Of a stretch of DNA of 64,000 nucleotides, positions 1 to 11,247 are shown in pieces (the first letter of the stretch is position 1; every line of letters starts with the position of its first letter). Below the pieces are notes generated by a model that saw nothing but the letters and a program-made list of their open reading frames with translations, was not told the DNA's origin and did no database searches. Source of the stretch: Vesta saturnalis (Eukaryota > Arthropoda > Insecta > Coleoptera > Lampyridae); assembly GCA_036346205.1 (NCBI GenBank), contig JARFJB010002414.1, forward strand, positions 186,001 through 250,000, written 5' to 3'. The translations under genes were made by a program, and so were the position numbers.

Positions 1-400
1 TCTGCGGTGGCGGAGGTGACCGGCGTGTCTTCTCTTCGGTGCTACACTTCTAGGGGGTGATGCCTTCTAACGGTGGTGGTCTCGTCTTCTTTTGCCGCAT
101 ACTCTTCTGTGCGGTGACGCGTCGCTGCTCGCTCTCTCGAACGGTAGATCGAGCACTGACGGTATCGCTGTCGCTATCCGGAACTCCCGGGACGCCGTCA
201 GTGACAGCTCTCCCTGAGCTGCCCGTTCCTCTAGGAACTGCTGGTAGCAGCGCCTGTTGTATCCCGGTTCCAACATCGTGAAAACGGCGTTATCTTTTTT
301 TGAAATAGACTGGCTAGTTTTTTGTTTAAAGTTGACCTTTTCAGATCGAGATCTCAACCTCGAATGCGCCTGTCATCCCATGTAAGTTACTTTATATGAG
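1..400. other. CpG-rich edge segment with a short unidentified ORF
   Basis: The first 300 or so bases are clearly richer in C, G and CpG than the AT-rich DNA that follows. On the minus strand an open frame of about 70 codons starts at a methionine near 276 and ends near 67. An adjacent minus frame is also open and is rich in Asp/Ser and Arg/Lys, so a frameshifted coding remnant is possible, for example the start of a retroelement ORF1 or a host exon. I recognise no domain. The segment runs off the left edge, so its nature cannot be settled here. Confidence 0.25.
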
Positions 401-1236
401 CGTAACGCAGAGTTCTGTAGCCAGTTGCTTAAGATATTAACAATGTCGGGAAATAATATTCACAAATTGTACAATATTTCCCGACTTATCCTCCTAATCA
501 CCACGAAATGCTATTCCTTGGTGTGCCAGCGTACTGATATATTTTTTATAATATATAGACTTTATTCTATTTTCTGACTAGGTATTCATGATTACTTTGA
601 GTAGTAATGCATCTACATGAAGACTTTTGCATGTAAAATGGCAAAAATCTTGTAAAGCTGCTTTATCTAACCGTGAAGAAGAGTGCATCGATAATTTACT
701 AATTTTCTTTACTACTATTTTTCATGCAATGACACTGCTTCACCCCATGTGTAGTCGATGCAATATCAGATTTGCTCCTTTCAGGCCTCATCGGGAAAAA
801 ATCATCATACATACAAAACAGAAAGCTGTATCTTTAGAAATACAGTATTCTAAGTGTGGATATTCTTTATACCAATTGGCACTAAATGAATTTTGTTTTC
901 TTTCAGTTATATCTATATTAACTAGATATTTAGAAAAAAAATGTTTGATATGGCACTAAAGGTATTAAAAAATTTCGCTCATATTCTGATGAAACCTTTA
1001 TTCGATTCTCTGGATCGTGCTGCAGCAATGCATCGACGACATTTTTTGCATAGATAATTTCTGAACTTTCATTTACAGAATTTTTATTTTAATCCTGTGG
1101 AAGAATTTGTGCTGTTTCAATAAATACACTACCTTTCTCTTTAATTTTAGAAACTTGATATACACTATCTTCAAGAAACCGATGCATATTAAGTAGCTCA
1201 GTAGTGTGAAAATTTTTTTAGACTTTTAGACAACGC
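401..1236. other. AT-rich intergenic DNA, nothing recognised
   Basis: No coding signal, repeat or RNA gene was recognised. Short frames lack domain motifs and codon structure. Confidence 0.5.
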
Positions 1237-1289
1237 TGCACATCAGTTCTACATACATAACGACAAAATTTACATCGATTGGGGCTTGA

Positions 1290-1363
1290 ATCTCGATAGC
1301 GCAGTTGGTTAGCGCGGCACTCTAGCAAAGTATATGTCGTAGGTTCAAATCCTACTCGAGGTA
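1290..1363 (+). tRNA. tRNA-like cloverleaf, copy 1 (anticodon loop CTAGCAA)
   Basis: The acceptor stem ATCTCGA/TCGAGGT pairs over all 7 bp, including one G-U. The D stem is GCGC/GCGC, the T arm GTAGG/CCTAC is perfect, and the anticodon stem has one mismatch. The A box (TAGCGCAGTTGG) and B box (GGTTCAAATCC) fit the Pol III consensus, and a T5 terminator follows a few bases after the 3' end. The loop would place AGC at positions 34-36. It may be a SINE head or tRNA pseudogene rather than a tRNA used in translation, because the flanks are repeated with it. Confidence 0.6.
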
Positions 1364-1613
1364 AACTTTTTATTTATGTATTTAACAAAATTAATAATAA
1401 TTTTTAATTACATATTTACCTTTGAACTTATTCATTCATAACAAAACTTATAATAAATTAATATTAGTCAAGTTGCTTTGGTATATGTGAATTTTGCGAT
1501 ATTTCAGGCTCACATTCCATTAATATAAGTAATTTGATTGTAATCTCATTATATTTAGAATTTACATCAGTTCTACATACATAAAGACAAAGTTTACATC
1601 TATTGGGACTTGA

Positions 1614-1687
1614 ATCTCGATAGCGCAATTGGTTAGCGCGGTACTCTAGCAAAGTACAGGTCATAGGTTCAAATCCTACTCGAGGTA
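1614..1687 (+). tRNA. tRNA-like cloverleaf, copy 2
   Basis: Same fold as the copy 324 bp upstream. Here the anticodon stem GTACT/AGTAC is perfect and the T stem has one A-C mismatch. A box TAGCGCAATTGG and B box GGTTCAAATCC are intact, and a T5 run follows. The compensating quality of the two copies suggests both descend from one well-folded tRNA-like parent. Confidence 0.6.
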
Positions 1688-1760
1688 AACTTTTTATTTA
1701 TGTATTTAATAAAATTAATAATAATTTTTAATTACATATTTACCTTTGAACTTATTCGTT

Positions 1761-4190
1761 CATAACAAAACATATAATAAACTATAAATGCATATAGTGA
1801 GACCATTAATTATCAAGTCGAGCTTGAATATAATTTAAAAACCTAATATAAAATTATTCATAAAAACAAGCATTTTTAGGTAAAATATTGTTTATAAGGT
1901 TGTCGAACCAGTCAGTCTACCTCTAAATATGCATTGTTAGTATAAAAACGATTTTTAAATCTGTTACCTTTACCAGCTTCAATTGGTAAAGGGTACTTGA
2001 TGTAACGTAAAATTAGTACATTCTAGATATTCAATGTTTGTACAATTAACCTGTGCATGTGAATTCTTAATCTACCTTTTTGACATAAATAACTATTTAT
2101 TTAAGAAGGATATTAAGATAGTCATAATTAACGAGGCTTTATCGTATCGAACCATGGCATGGTTCATAATATTTTGTAAGTTGTATCCTGGGCTACGGCA
2201 AAACAAGTCAGCAACTATTTCACTCATGGTTGCTGCAAAACAACTCTGCACTATCCACACAAACTCGCGTATTATTGTAACTATGCTATTATGAAACAGT
2301 AACTATGCTGTTATCCGCACTTGTTATTATGAAGTACGTAACAGGTAAGTTGACTAGTGCATTAAGTAGACAATAATAGCCATGTTGCGATAAAACAATT
2401 TAATTAGGCTGTTAAGCAGGTGAGATGGGCCATTTTTTCACAGATTGACGTAATTGAAGACGCGTATACATTAACCTTAATCACATGATTAAAATAATCC
2501 TGATACAATACAGATAAAATAAAAAGATAGTCTAGCTCAGCTGACTTTTGAAGATCACTAAAGCGGTAGTGCACTGGTTGCGTGAGCAGTGTGACCGTAC
2601 AGTATAGAGATACCCAAGGCGCCACGTAGGTATAAATAAGACGCCCTTAAGGTACAAAATAGGGAAGTGAAGTTATAAGAGAACACATATAAGTACATAT
2701 AATAAGAAGTAAAACACAATAATCAAGTAAAGCGCAATGCTGATCAAACTAAACAGCTGTATTTATCAAATTAAAAGAAATATACAGCATCATTTATAAT
2801 ACGAAATTGTAGAAAATAAAAATAAATAAATCAATGTTCGGTACCAAATCCAGAATTTAACAATATTTAAACCAAATTACGGCCCTATTTTTAGGCTAAG
2901 TATATATTAATTTAAAAAAAAGAAAAAAAAAGCTTCTAAGAGTAAATTTGCAAAACACCCCATTGTAACGGAAGTCAGTAAAATACATGATTTAAGTAAT
3001 AATGGTAGGCCACATACCTTACCGATGAAATATGCAAAATATTTAATATATAGCTGCACTGGTTCATTTCTCATTAAACATATGTCCTAATTTTTAGTTG
3101 ACCAAATACATATTTTGTCTTCGCAAGACAGTGATCACTCTATTATGTTACAAAAGGTTATAAAGACTCATTTTTTGTTTTTATTATTAAAAAAAATTTT
3201 AAGTAAACCCAAAAAATAAGAAAAACAATGAAGTCGTGACTGTAACGCTGTTATATCATGTAAAAAAACATTTATAGTCATTCACATGAACGTGGTTGTG
3301 GGGTATTTTATGATCGCACAACTTGAGCTCTTTACAACGTGGCTTTTAATTATATTTAAATAAAAGAATTTTAATATTTGGCTTAAAATAGATTCCGCAG
3401 GCATGAGCAACATATCGCAAAAATTACCCTGAAATAATCAGGTTGTAGAAAAAGAATATAGTGTAAATTGCTTAGTAGTATTCGCATAAGAGATTGTAGA
3501 AGTATTAATTGCGTATTAACATTCGCATACGAGTATAGAGATCAGCATTCAGTATAGGTTTTCGAAATGGCTTTATCCATTATGATGAATTATGGTCGTT
3601 AGGTATAGCTTTTCTAAGCTAAAAAGGAGCAGAATTTAGTAATGCGTTTAGATAAGAAGCATGGCATACTTAGTCAACGTGAATTAAAGATGTATCCGTC
3701 AAATCGTATTAATAGAAGAAAATCCCTAAAGACAAAGCAAACTCCGTTAATAAATTAAGCTTTGATAAATCACACATTAAGCGAAGCGAAGTTACAAAAC
3801 TAGGAAAATGCAAAGCTTTCTTCTTTTATTCATGAGAACCATATTTAACATCAAACGAAACGGAAATGAAACTGAATTTGACAGCGTGAAACGCGCAACT
3901 CCAACTCATACTTCTCATTTCAGAAATCCCGTTGGAGAAATAATATGTCATTTTTTGAAACCTTTCAAATATAGAAGGTAATGTAAGATTGTGAAACAAA
4001 AATAAACTGAAAGCTAGGAACAAATTAAAAAATATGTACGATGGCATTTAATAGTTAAAACGAAGTGCAACAAGCAACCTGTCTGAATTTAGCTTTTCAA
4101 TCCGCACTCTCTACAGCTGCTCAATTCTATATTGTGTACGTTGAATATGATATAGTTTAAAATGGGTAGTTGTGCAATTATAATTTCACA
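1761..4190. other. AT-rich intergenic DNA, nothing recognised
   Basis: No gene, RNA or clear repeat boundary was seen on either strand. Confidence 0.5.
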
Positions 4191-4194
4191 GAAT

Positions 4195-4320
4195 TATTTC
4201 AACATCTTAAATAATTTTGAAAGATAGTAAAATTACTATTGTCGAAGATAACTGTAAGTGTTATTGAAATGTTTAGATTGTATAACTTAAATATAAAAAT
4301 ACACCATAAAAACTCAAATA
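4195..4320 (+). repeat. Decayed solo pLTR fragment of the foldback PLE family
   Basis: The stretch GAAGATAACTGTAAGTGTTAT, followed by a match to TTTAGATTGTATAA and then ACACCAT, matches the pLTR arms at 11695-11790 and 42025-42120. The hammerhead-like core is broken: CTGACGA reads TTGTCGA and GAAAC reads GAAAT. No second arm or coding part is present, so this is a truncated remnant. Confidence 0.6.
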
Positions 4321-6313
4321 TAGTATATTCGGAAATGATACGAGTGTCATTTGTTGTTTGTCACTTGGTGAGCCCATACCTACTACAACATTATAGTTAG
4401 CGGTTTTGCTGCCAGCTGATTGATTAATTATTTGGAGAAATTTTTGTGTGTCCTTGGGTGTTTAATAGAGCGAGGTTGCATGGTCCATGGTATTCCATAA
4501 TTTCGGCCTGTCCAATGTTGAGAATGCTCTGTCTTAAAAGTAGTTCAGCCATGATTCTTTCAGAGTTCATTTAGGTTAGAAGTTTTTGAACGCAAGCAAA
4601 GATTTATTCTCCTTCGTCCTAATTAGCTTAGAGATCTTTGGACACGAATACTTTCAGGGCGCACAGGTCAACCCCTGAGGCAGTTTTTAGCGCTGTTGAA
4701 AGTTTTATTGAACTAGCCTCTACTTCTTTTTACCCAATATCAATTTTTATAAATTCCGCGAACTTCAAACCCTGAAACAAATCGAGATCTACCCAATGAA
4801 AAACTACAGCCAGATTACTTTCATTATACAATGAACTTATAACATTTTAGTAAATAAACGTTAGCCACGTTATTAGCGACGCGAAGCGGAGGGCTTTTAT
4901 ATTCCTGAGAGCCATAATCTACAATTATGCCCGTGGTACATACACTGTTTTATTTTGTTTTGCACCGTGAAACTGGAACAAAATTTTGAAAAGATTCAGT
5001 ATTTTCGGCAAGTTTTTAAATGCAAATGCAGTGAAATAAAGTCGACAGTAGGCTAATTTGTTGTTACTAAGATACTGTGATATATCATGTCATGTGTTTG
5101 CTGTCAATCATGCTGTTTAGCAACAATGACATTTCCGTGCTATGAAGACCACATTACGCCCGCATTTGGGGGCGTATAAAGAACATTATGGCGGCAAAAT
5201 AAAATAAAACTACTTTACATATTTTACGGCAAGTAAATAGAATTCGCTTATGTTGACAAACAAATGTATTTCCCTTTTAAATACACTGAAACAATACTTC
5301 ATTAGTTAATAAGTGTAATGTTTGTTGTGCGACTTTAAAAATAATACAAAAATGATATATAACTTTGTGAGTGAATAAAAAATTCACACACTTAAATCAA
5401 ACTAATATTTACAATAAAAATTCCAAGAATGATTTAAATATCAGTATTTAAAACTGTCGCAGCATTCAAATTACTGCGACTGAAATTAATACAAAGCCAT
5501 TACTTAGACAGTTTTTACACAAATACTTATGCAAAACACAAACGTTAGTTGTTAATATCTGAGAGAGTGTACCTAATAGCTGCAAATGAGGCTACTTAAA
5601 AAATGTCAAATAAAATCACGAAATGGGCAATAAAACGATAACGTTAAAACGAAAAAACAATATTCTGTGTCATAGGTCAGTGAATAATTCAAAAATAATC
5701 TATGTTTCTTGATGAATCGAAGCAAATATCAATCAATCACACCGTTTCAGATAATTAAAGCCAAGGAAAATGTAGACATCAGTGCGCTGTAAGAAAAGAA
5801 CTTACATACCATGAGTTTAGTTACTTACCAACCAGTAATAATACCAACTTAAATATTGAAGTTCGTATTAAATGATGTGTTAGGAAGCAACTAAGCGTAC
5901 CGTACAAAATGCTTGACCCATTCATGGCTCCAAGGGTGTGCAAGATGGTCGAGTACGTTTATAATTGGTTTAGATATGCCAATCTGTTTCTCAAAAAACG
6001 AGCCTCATATAGACAAAAAGAAAAAGATTTGTCAGTGAAGCACCACTTTATCTGCAATGCCATTACGCGCCGCCCCCGAGAGAAAACAAATGTTACGTGT
6101 ATCACACTTTTGACTGTTTCAATTCAGTTACGAATTTTCGATTTAAGTTTTAGAGTAAACTTCACCGATTCTTGTACACATACTTCTGAACCGCACAGTT
6201 ACTAATGCGGTTCCATTATAACCTTACCCTACGCTGTCGTTCAATTAAAGTCTTAAATCATTTAGGTGTGGGATTATTGGTGTTGCAAGAGCTTCATCTG
6301 TTACTTCATTTAA
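4321..6313. other. AT-rich intergenic DNA, nothing recognised
   Basis: No convincing exon, RNA gene or repeat boundary was seen. Confidence 0.45.
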
Positions 6314-6851
6314 ATGAACACGTTGTTGAAAAAAATGTTCACAAATCATCGCTTTCCTAAGACAGCAGTTAACTTACCGCACTTATTAGGTTATTTGTTG
6401 ATGTCTGGAAAAGTTCTGCGTCTGGTCGACTACAACCAAAAATATTATCCACTATTGTGTATTAAATGCAGTCTATACTATACGAGAGTACTGTTTTTGG
6501 TTAGATATATATTTATATATTTTACGAATAGTAACCAGCGTTTGCCTCGTAACAAGAATCCGCAGCACTTCGTGGAAACCATCACAAACCTCCAACCAAA
6601 CCACAAGGAAATACTGGCAAGCTTCGACATTGTGGGTCTATTCACAAATGTGCCTACCAATAAGGCGCTAACTATCGTAAGGGACAAGCTGAAAAAGGAT
6701 GAAACGTTAGACGAAGGCATACAAATCTCGGTAATCTCAATAATGGAACTTCTGACAATATGCATAGAACTACATATTTCTAGGTAGAAGGCAAATTCTA
6801 CCAATGAGAGTTTGGGATGGCGATGGGTTCCCCCTATCACCCACAGTGAGT

Positions 6852-6913
<62 letters not shown>

Positions 6914-7740
6914 AAGACTTTGAAGACCAAGTGATATCTGAATTCACAGAGAAACCAAGGATGTGGCTTAGATAAGGTAGATGAATTCCTAGATCATCTA
7001 AATAGCCACGCACCCTGCATAAAATTAACAATGGAATTGGAGTCGGAACAAAAACTGCATTCCTGGATGTACTTGTAAATGAATGACAACACTTTCACGA
7101 CAAGTGTATGCAGGAAACCTATTCAACCACCACAAATACGTGAAGTTAGGCGTGGCAAAATGCTTGTACGATAGAGCAAAAACAGTATGCTCAAAACAAG
7201 AGGACCTGAATACAGAAAAAGAAAATATCGCTATAACACTCAAAGAAAATGGCTACCCCGATCTAACCCCTAACCTAAACAGGGAAGGGGTGAGCGAAAA
7301 AGAAAAACCTGAATATGCAACGGTGATACCATATATACAAGGTACCTCAGACAAAATACGTAGGATAGCCAGCAAATACAAGATACGCACTACCTTCAAA
7401 TCGACCAGAATGCTCAGGGGAATATTAATCAAAACTAAACCATACAATGAATATCAGAATTCCTAGAATTGTGTATACAACCTACCATGCAAATGCAGAG
7501 CATTCATAGGAGAGAGCAGTAGACCATTCAAAGTGAGAACGCAGGAACGTAAGAACGACGTCCGCAAGGGCGAAACAGAAAAATTAAAAATCACCGAACA
7601 TGTCTGGAACGAAGACCACCGCATCCAATGGGATAACATACAGATAGTGGCAAAGGACGAGAACACAACACGTCGGAAACTCAAAGAAGCCACATATATC
7701 GCACTAGCAGAAAATTCTGAAAAATATATATTGGATTACT
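6314..7740 (+). pseudogene. Penelope-like retroelement: RT plus GIY-YIG endonuclease, decayed
   Basis: Frames on the plus strand give, in order: an RT N-terminal block (EILASFDIVGLFTNVPTNKA, near 6598-6657); the block corresponding to MGSPLSP...NIYMEDFE (near 6800-6925), frameshifted and split by a (TA)n run; the VDEFLDHLNS region (near 6979); the block containing IPYIQGTSDKIRRIASKYKI (7327-7390); and a C-terminal GIY-YIG endonuclease (LPCKC-x-FIGE near 7482, KEATYIAL near 7688). This order is that of Penelope-like elements, which prime reverse transcription at a nick made by their own GIY-YIG enzyme. Several stops and frameshifts are present. The catalytic YxDD motif is not visible between MWLR and VDEFLDHLNS, which suggests a small deletion. 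The copy cannot be active. Confidence 0.85.
6855..6911. repeat. (TA)n microsatellite inside the PLE reverse transcriptase
   Basis: About 28 TA units lie between the codons for an SN-I/Y-like end and MEDFE. PLE reverse transcriptases commonly read NIYME there, so the ancestral codons AAT ATA TAT ATG are themselves a TA run. The microsatellite has probably grown out of that coding seed. Confidence 0.8.
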
Positions 7741-7806
7741 CGGTGGCTCAGCGGTAAAGGTGTTAGACTAGTAAGTGAAAGGTACCAAGTACGAATCTGA
7801 GAGTAG
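7736..7806 (+). repeat. Degenerate tRNA-like SINE head
   Basis: TGGCTCAGCGG fits the Pol III A box, and AGTACGAATCT about 45 bases later is a weakened B box. In between, TTAGACTAGTAAG resembles a tRNA anticodon arm. The acceptor and D stems no longer pair well. It begins just after the end of the PLE endonuclease region. Confidence 0.45.
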
Positions 7807-7877
7807 TCAAGTACTTGGGAAAAAATTATATGACATGAATTCGACTCAAGTGCAAAAAGAGTCCTTCTCAAGATTAA

Positions 7878-7916
7878 GCCTGATGACGGAAGCAGAGCCC
7901 GCTTCCGAAACGTCGC
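7878..7916 (+). ncRNA. Hammerhead-ribozyme-like core with GUC cleavage triplet
   Basis: CTGATGA (7880-7886) is followed by one extra C, a 6-bp stem II (GGAAGC/GCTTCC, 7888-7893 with 7901-7906), GAAA (7907-7910), and then C-GUC (cleavage would follow 7914). Helix I shows 2 bp (GC/GC), and helix III is only AC/GU with no loop, as in minimal hammerheads that act as dimers. Minimal hammerheads are known in the terminal repeats of Penelope-like elements. Activity is unproven, and the extra base before stem II departs from the textbook consensus. Confidence 0.45.
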
Positions 7917-8000
7917 GCTCAAAAAGCTCAAATAGGCTGATCAACTCAACTAGTTTTAAAGCTCACTGGCATCACATACGTGATAAAAATTAAAAATATG

Positions 8001-8280
8001 GTAAAAGTGAACTATTATGCTAACTCTCTAAGAACGTAATTTTTATTCCGCATCTACTACAAACATCGTAATAATATAAAGCATGTATATACGGTGCCTC
8101 TCCCCCATGTTATTATGTGAACCACAAAACTGAAATTAATAAAATTTTTCGGACTCGAACTAAAGCACATATACAACGTGTATGACGGTATTCAGTGACG
8201 TACTCATTAAAAATGGCGGACAGCCGCCATTTTGTAAAATAATTTTAAATGGGGTCATATGGCAAGTAATACCACATCGT
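8001..8280. other. Non-coding, includes a perfect 10-bp hairpin at 8210-8233
   Basis: AAAATGGCGG-ACAG-.CCGCCATTTT forms a perfect stem. No gene is seen. Confidence 0.5.
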
Positions 8281-8426
8281 CCTTTTCAACGACATCAACA
8301 ACATTAAAATATTATTACTGCTTCATGACTCTCAACCCAAAAACGCCAATTAACGTTTTGAAGTTTTTGGGTTGAAACTCATAAATCAGTAGTAATATTT
8401 TAATGTTGCCGATGTCGTCCAAAAGG
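8281..8426. repeat. Palindromic MITE / hairpin element
   Basis: The arms 8281-8344 and 8363-8426 are inverted copies over about 64 bp: CCTTTTCAACGACATC pairs with GATGTCGTCCAAAAGG, and CTCAACCCAAAAAC with GTTTTTGGGTTGAA. The loop is about 18 bp. It is non-coding. Confidence 0.75.
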
Positions 8427-8438
8427 AGCTTTCAAATG

Positions 8439-8441
<3 letters not shown>

Positions 8442-8482
<41 letters not shown>
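8442..8482. repeat. (TA)n microsatellite
   Basis: Uninterrupted TA dinucleotides adjoining the left end of the mariner-type element. Confidence 0.9.
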
Positions 8483-8486
<4 letters not shown>

Positions 8487-8487
8487 A

Positions 8488-10093
8488 GGGTATTTGTAAA
8501 TAAGTGCGAAAGATTTTAGCGGGTTATTTTGTGAATAAAGTTCCTATAGATGTAGATCGAAATACGCCTCGTTTTCGAGATACAGAGTGCTTAAATTTAA
8601 ATTTTTATTAATTATTTCAATGAGTTTTAAAGATATTGACTGGAAATTTGCAAAACGTGTTGGAGGGATAAATGTGCATTTATTTTTGGGGTGATCCGAA
8701 TATTTTTACTTGCACCAGTGGCGTTCGTGCGAGAATGCCACAACTTTTTTAATAAAAAAGAATGGTGCACCACGGACTTATTCCCGTTTTGATATTTTTA
8801 TGGAAATTCGCTATCGATTCTGAATTAAATTGGTCTCTTTTCTATTGCAGGACGCACCGTTTTTGAGCAAAAAAATAAAACATTTTTTATTGAAAATTGT
8901 GTATTTTTAATTTCGATTGATACATTATCTAGTATTTAGTCAATATTTTTAAATAAAATATAACTATCTCGTCAAAATGTCAAATGTCAAAAAAATGGAA
9001 AATTTTACAAATGCGGAAATGGCATATTTGCTGAGTAGTATCCAGAATGTAGTATACCTCATCACACAGTAATTGCTCGCCTCCACCAACGTTTACGCGA
9101 AAATGGTACATTTATGAAACGAACTGCTGTCTTTGGGTGCCCTCGAGAAGTACGAACTGTGAAATTAGAAGAAGTGGAAGATATAGTTTCGGGGTCACCT
9201 GAAACATGTACTCAAAAAATTGCTAACATATTGAATGTAAGCAACTTCCAGCAATTGTATCCGTTTCATATTCAACGTGTACAGGCACCACTATCCCGAT
9301 ACCTCTTACCGCGTCTAGTTTTTTGCCAATGGATTTTCAATGTAACCGCTCAAAATCCTAATGTTTTCAATGGCGTTTTGTTTACTGACGAGGCAAGTTT
9401 TTCCATTTTCAACATCAATTTTCAGTAAACGTGTGGCTTGGAGTCCTTGATGATCATTTAATTCTTCTTCACCTCAGACAAAATTTATGGTTTATGCACG
9501 ATGGTGCCCCTGCCCATTTTAGCATTAATGTACGTCATTACATAGATGCAGTATATCCAAATCGTTGGATAGGTAGGGAAGGTACGTCACATTGGCCAGC
9601 TCACTCTCCTGAGTTAAACTACTTAGATTTCTAAATTTGGGGTTTCCTCAGGTCATTAGCAAGAATCCCGTCGAAAATGTTGAAGACCTTAGGAATCGAA
9701 TTACAGCCGGCTGTGAGACAATAAGAAATACAATAGGAATATTTCAGCGAATACGATAGTCAATGAGGCGAGGAGTTGGCTCTGGCATCACGTGTGAGTG
9801 AGGTCATTTTGAACATCTCTGTAGGTATCCTGTTTAATATTATTTTTATTACTGTTGTTTTGTGCTATTGTTTTGATTTAATGTTACTGTATTAGATAAT
9901 AAAACTTTTCAGCCTACCTAAAGCGTTTTGCAAATTTCGAATCAATATCTTTAAAATACTTTGAAATAATTAATTAAAATAAATAAAAAATTAAAATTTA
10001 AACACTCTGTATATGGGAACGAAGTTTGTAGGTACTTTTTTCCCCAAAATAACTCCGGCAAACACCCCCTAAAATCTTTCGCACTTATTTACA

Positions 10094-10097
<4 letters not shown>
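8488..10097 (+). mobile_element. Mariner-type DNA transposon inserted in a TA tract
   Basis: Terminal inverted repeats of at least 23 bp (GTAAATAAGTGCGAAAGATT at 8496 and its complement ending at 10092) bound an element of about 1.6 kb. A (TA)n tract lies on both sides, as expected for TA-targeting Tc1/mariner elements. It carries a damaged transposase. A second, partial right end of the same family lies at 10505-10536 plus 11793-11828. Confidence 0.8.
8977..9720 (+). pseudogene. Mariner-type transposase, internally deleted
   Basis: An N-terminal helix-turn-helix region (ENGTFMKRTA..., then EEVEDIVSGSPETCTQKIAN) is followed by the first catalytic block LFTDEASF (near 9387). A stop follows, and then VWLGVLDDHLI (9432 on) joins straight to the second block WFMHDGAPAHFS (9500 on), RWIGREGTSHWPAHSPELNY and an LDF end. 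Family members normally have a longer stretch between DEASF and VNVW, so an internal deletion is likely, plus a stop after LDF. The cut-and-paste enzyme belongs to the insect mariner group with the WFxHDGAPAHFS signature. It is non-functional. Confidence 0.85.

Positions 10098-10143
<46 letters not shown>
10096..10143. repeat. (TA)n microsatellite
   Basis: TA run abutting the right end of the mariner-type element. Confidence 0.9.
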
Positions 10144-10145
<2 letters not shown>

Positions 10146-10434
10146 GGGTGAATTGAATTTAAAATTTTAAATATATTAAATTCTGTTGCTAAGACAAGGT
10201 TGCTACATTTTTCATAACTGCTTTGTAAATTGGAGTTTCATGGGTAATATAACCTCCACCAAAGTTCGAATTATTACTAATATAACTTCAATAATTACAC
10301 TCCCTTTGAGATCTTATTATTTCAAAGGTTATTTTACACTTTGAAGTTAAAAGGGTTGATAAATGCCTTCAAAAATAAAATCACCGACGGCAACTTCCGG
10401 CCCTTGTTACAACGCAAACGCTCGTTACAAGTCG

Positions 10435-10435
<1 letters not shown>
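10144..10435. other. Non-coding, nothing recognised
   Basis: No feature seen. Confidence 0.5.

Positions 10436-10473
<38 letters not shown>
10436..10473. repeat. (TA)n microsatellite with shared flank
   Basis: The right flank AACCAAAAACAGTACTCTCG recurs inverted at about 6483-6505, again next to TA-rich DNA. The tract therefore travels with a repeat. Confidence 0.8.
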
Positions 10474-10474
<1 letters not shown>

Positions 10475-10624
10475 CCAAAAACAGTACTCTCGTATATTAT
10501 ACACTGCATAACTTCGGCAAACAGCCCCTAAAATATGAAAATGTAAACTTTCTCCATTATCACACATAATAACATACTTATCTTTTTTGGTTTTTTTTAA
10601 ATGGCGTATTTTTTATTATGCAAT

Positions 10625-10665
10625 CTAAACGTTTCGATAACACTTACAGTTATCTTCGTCAGTAG
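10625..10665 (-). ncRNA. Hammerhead-like motif in 3' pLTR of PLE
   Basis: Read on the minus strand: CTA, CTGACGA, one extra A, stem II GATAAC/GTTATC around TGTAAGT, GAAAC, GTT, TAG. Helix I is CTA/TAG (3 bp) and helix III is the palindrome AAACGTTT with no loop. It lies in the same orientation as the endonuclease. Whether it self-cleaves, probably as a dimer, is inference. Confidence 0.45.
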
Positions 10666-11247
10666 TAATATTTGTTAAAAATTGTTAAAGATGTTGTAAA
10701 CAATTTTGTCAAATTTGAAAAATTAAAGCATAAACATAAGCCTGCTATTAATATAACAGTTTGAGAAACGTATAAAGCCAACTATAAAATTAAATTTTAG
10801 TAAAGAATAACTAGATCATTAAAAATTAAATATTGTTAAACTGCCTTAAAGATGACATATCAGAACACTCTCTACGGCGAAATTTGTCAGCCAAAAAACA
10901 CATTTAACAAAATTTAATCAAGTTATGATGTAAGTGTAAAGTTGTGAAAAACTTCAATTTGAAAATGATAGAAGCATTCACAAATTTAAACATCACATCA
11001 AATAAAATAATCCAGTTAAATGTAACAAAGAGATACCTTTATCAATAAGAATAAGTGTTATTAACAATGAAAAGCACAATGCAGAACGTTTTTTGTAATT
11101 TTCAATTTTAATCTTAATTTCAACTACTTATGTTAATTTATAGTGCTGTGGTAATTTAACATATAATTGGTAACGCATTTGCTTCAGGGTCTAGGAAAAA
11201 GACAGCAAAAAACCTAGACATACCAAAAGCTAAAATTAAAATCAAAA

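Larger units (their letters stand above)
1237..1760 (+). repeat. Tandem pair of tRNA-like repeat units (period 324 bp)
   Basis: Two units of about 270 bp lie head to tail. Each has a leader (ACATCAGTTCTACATACATA-like), a tRNA-like cloverleaf, a T-run and an AT-rich tail. The tail after the first cloverleaf (TTTGAACTTATTC... near 1421) recurs after the second (near 1743). A third copy on the opposite strand lies at 61505-61778 and carries the same linker upstream of its cloverleaf. This can be read as a dimeric tRNA-derived SINE or as an amplified tRNA pseudogene cluster. A protein-like frame antisense to the second unit is just the reverse of the tRNA sequence. Confidence 0.8.

Noticed and set aside
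1464..1664. Minus-strand 66-codon ORF
   Set aside because: It is the antisense of the tRNA-like unit. The matching frame at 61409-61726 is the same artefact.
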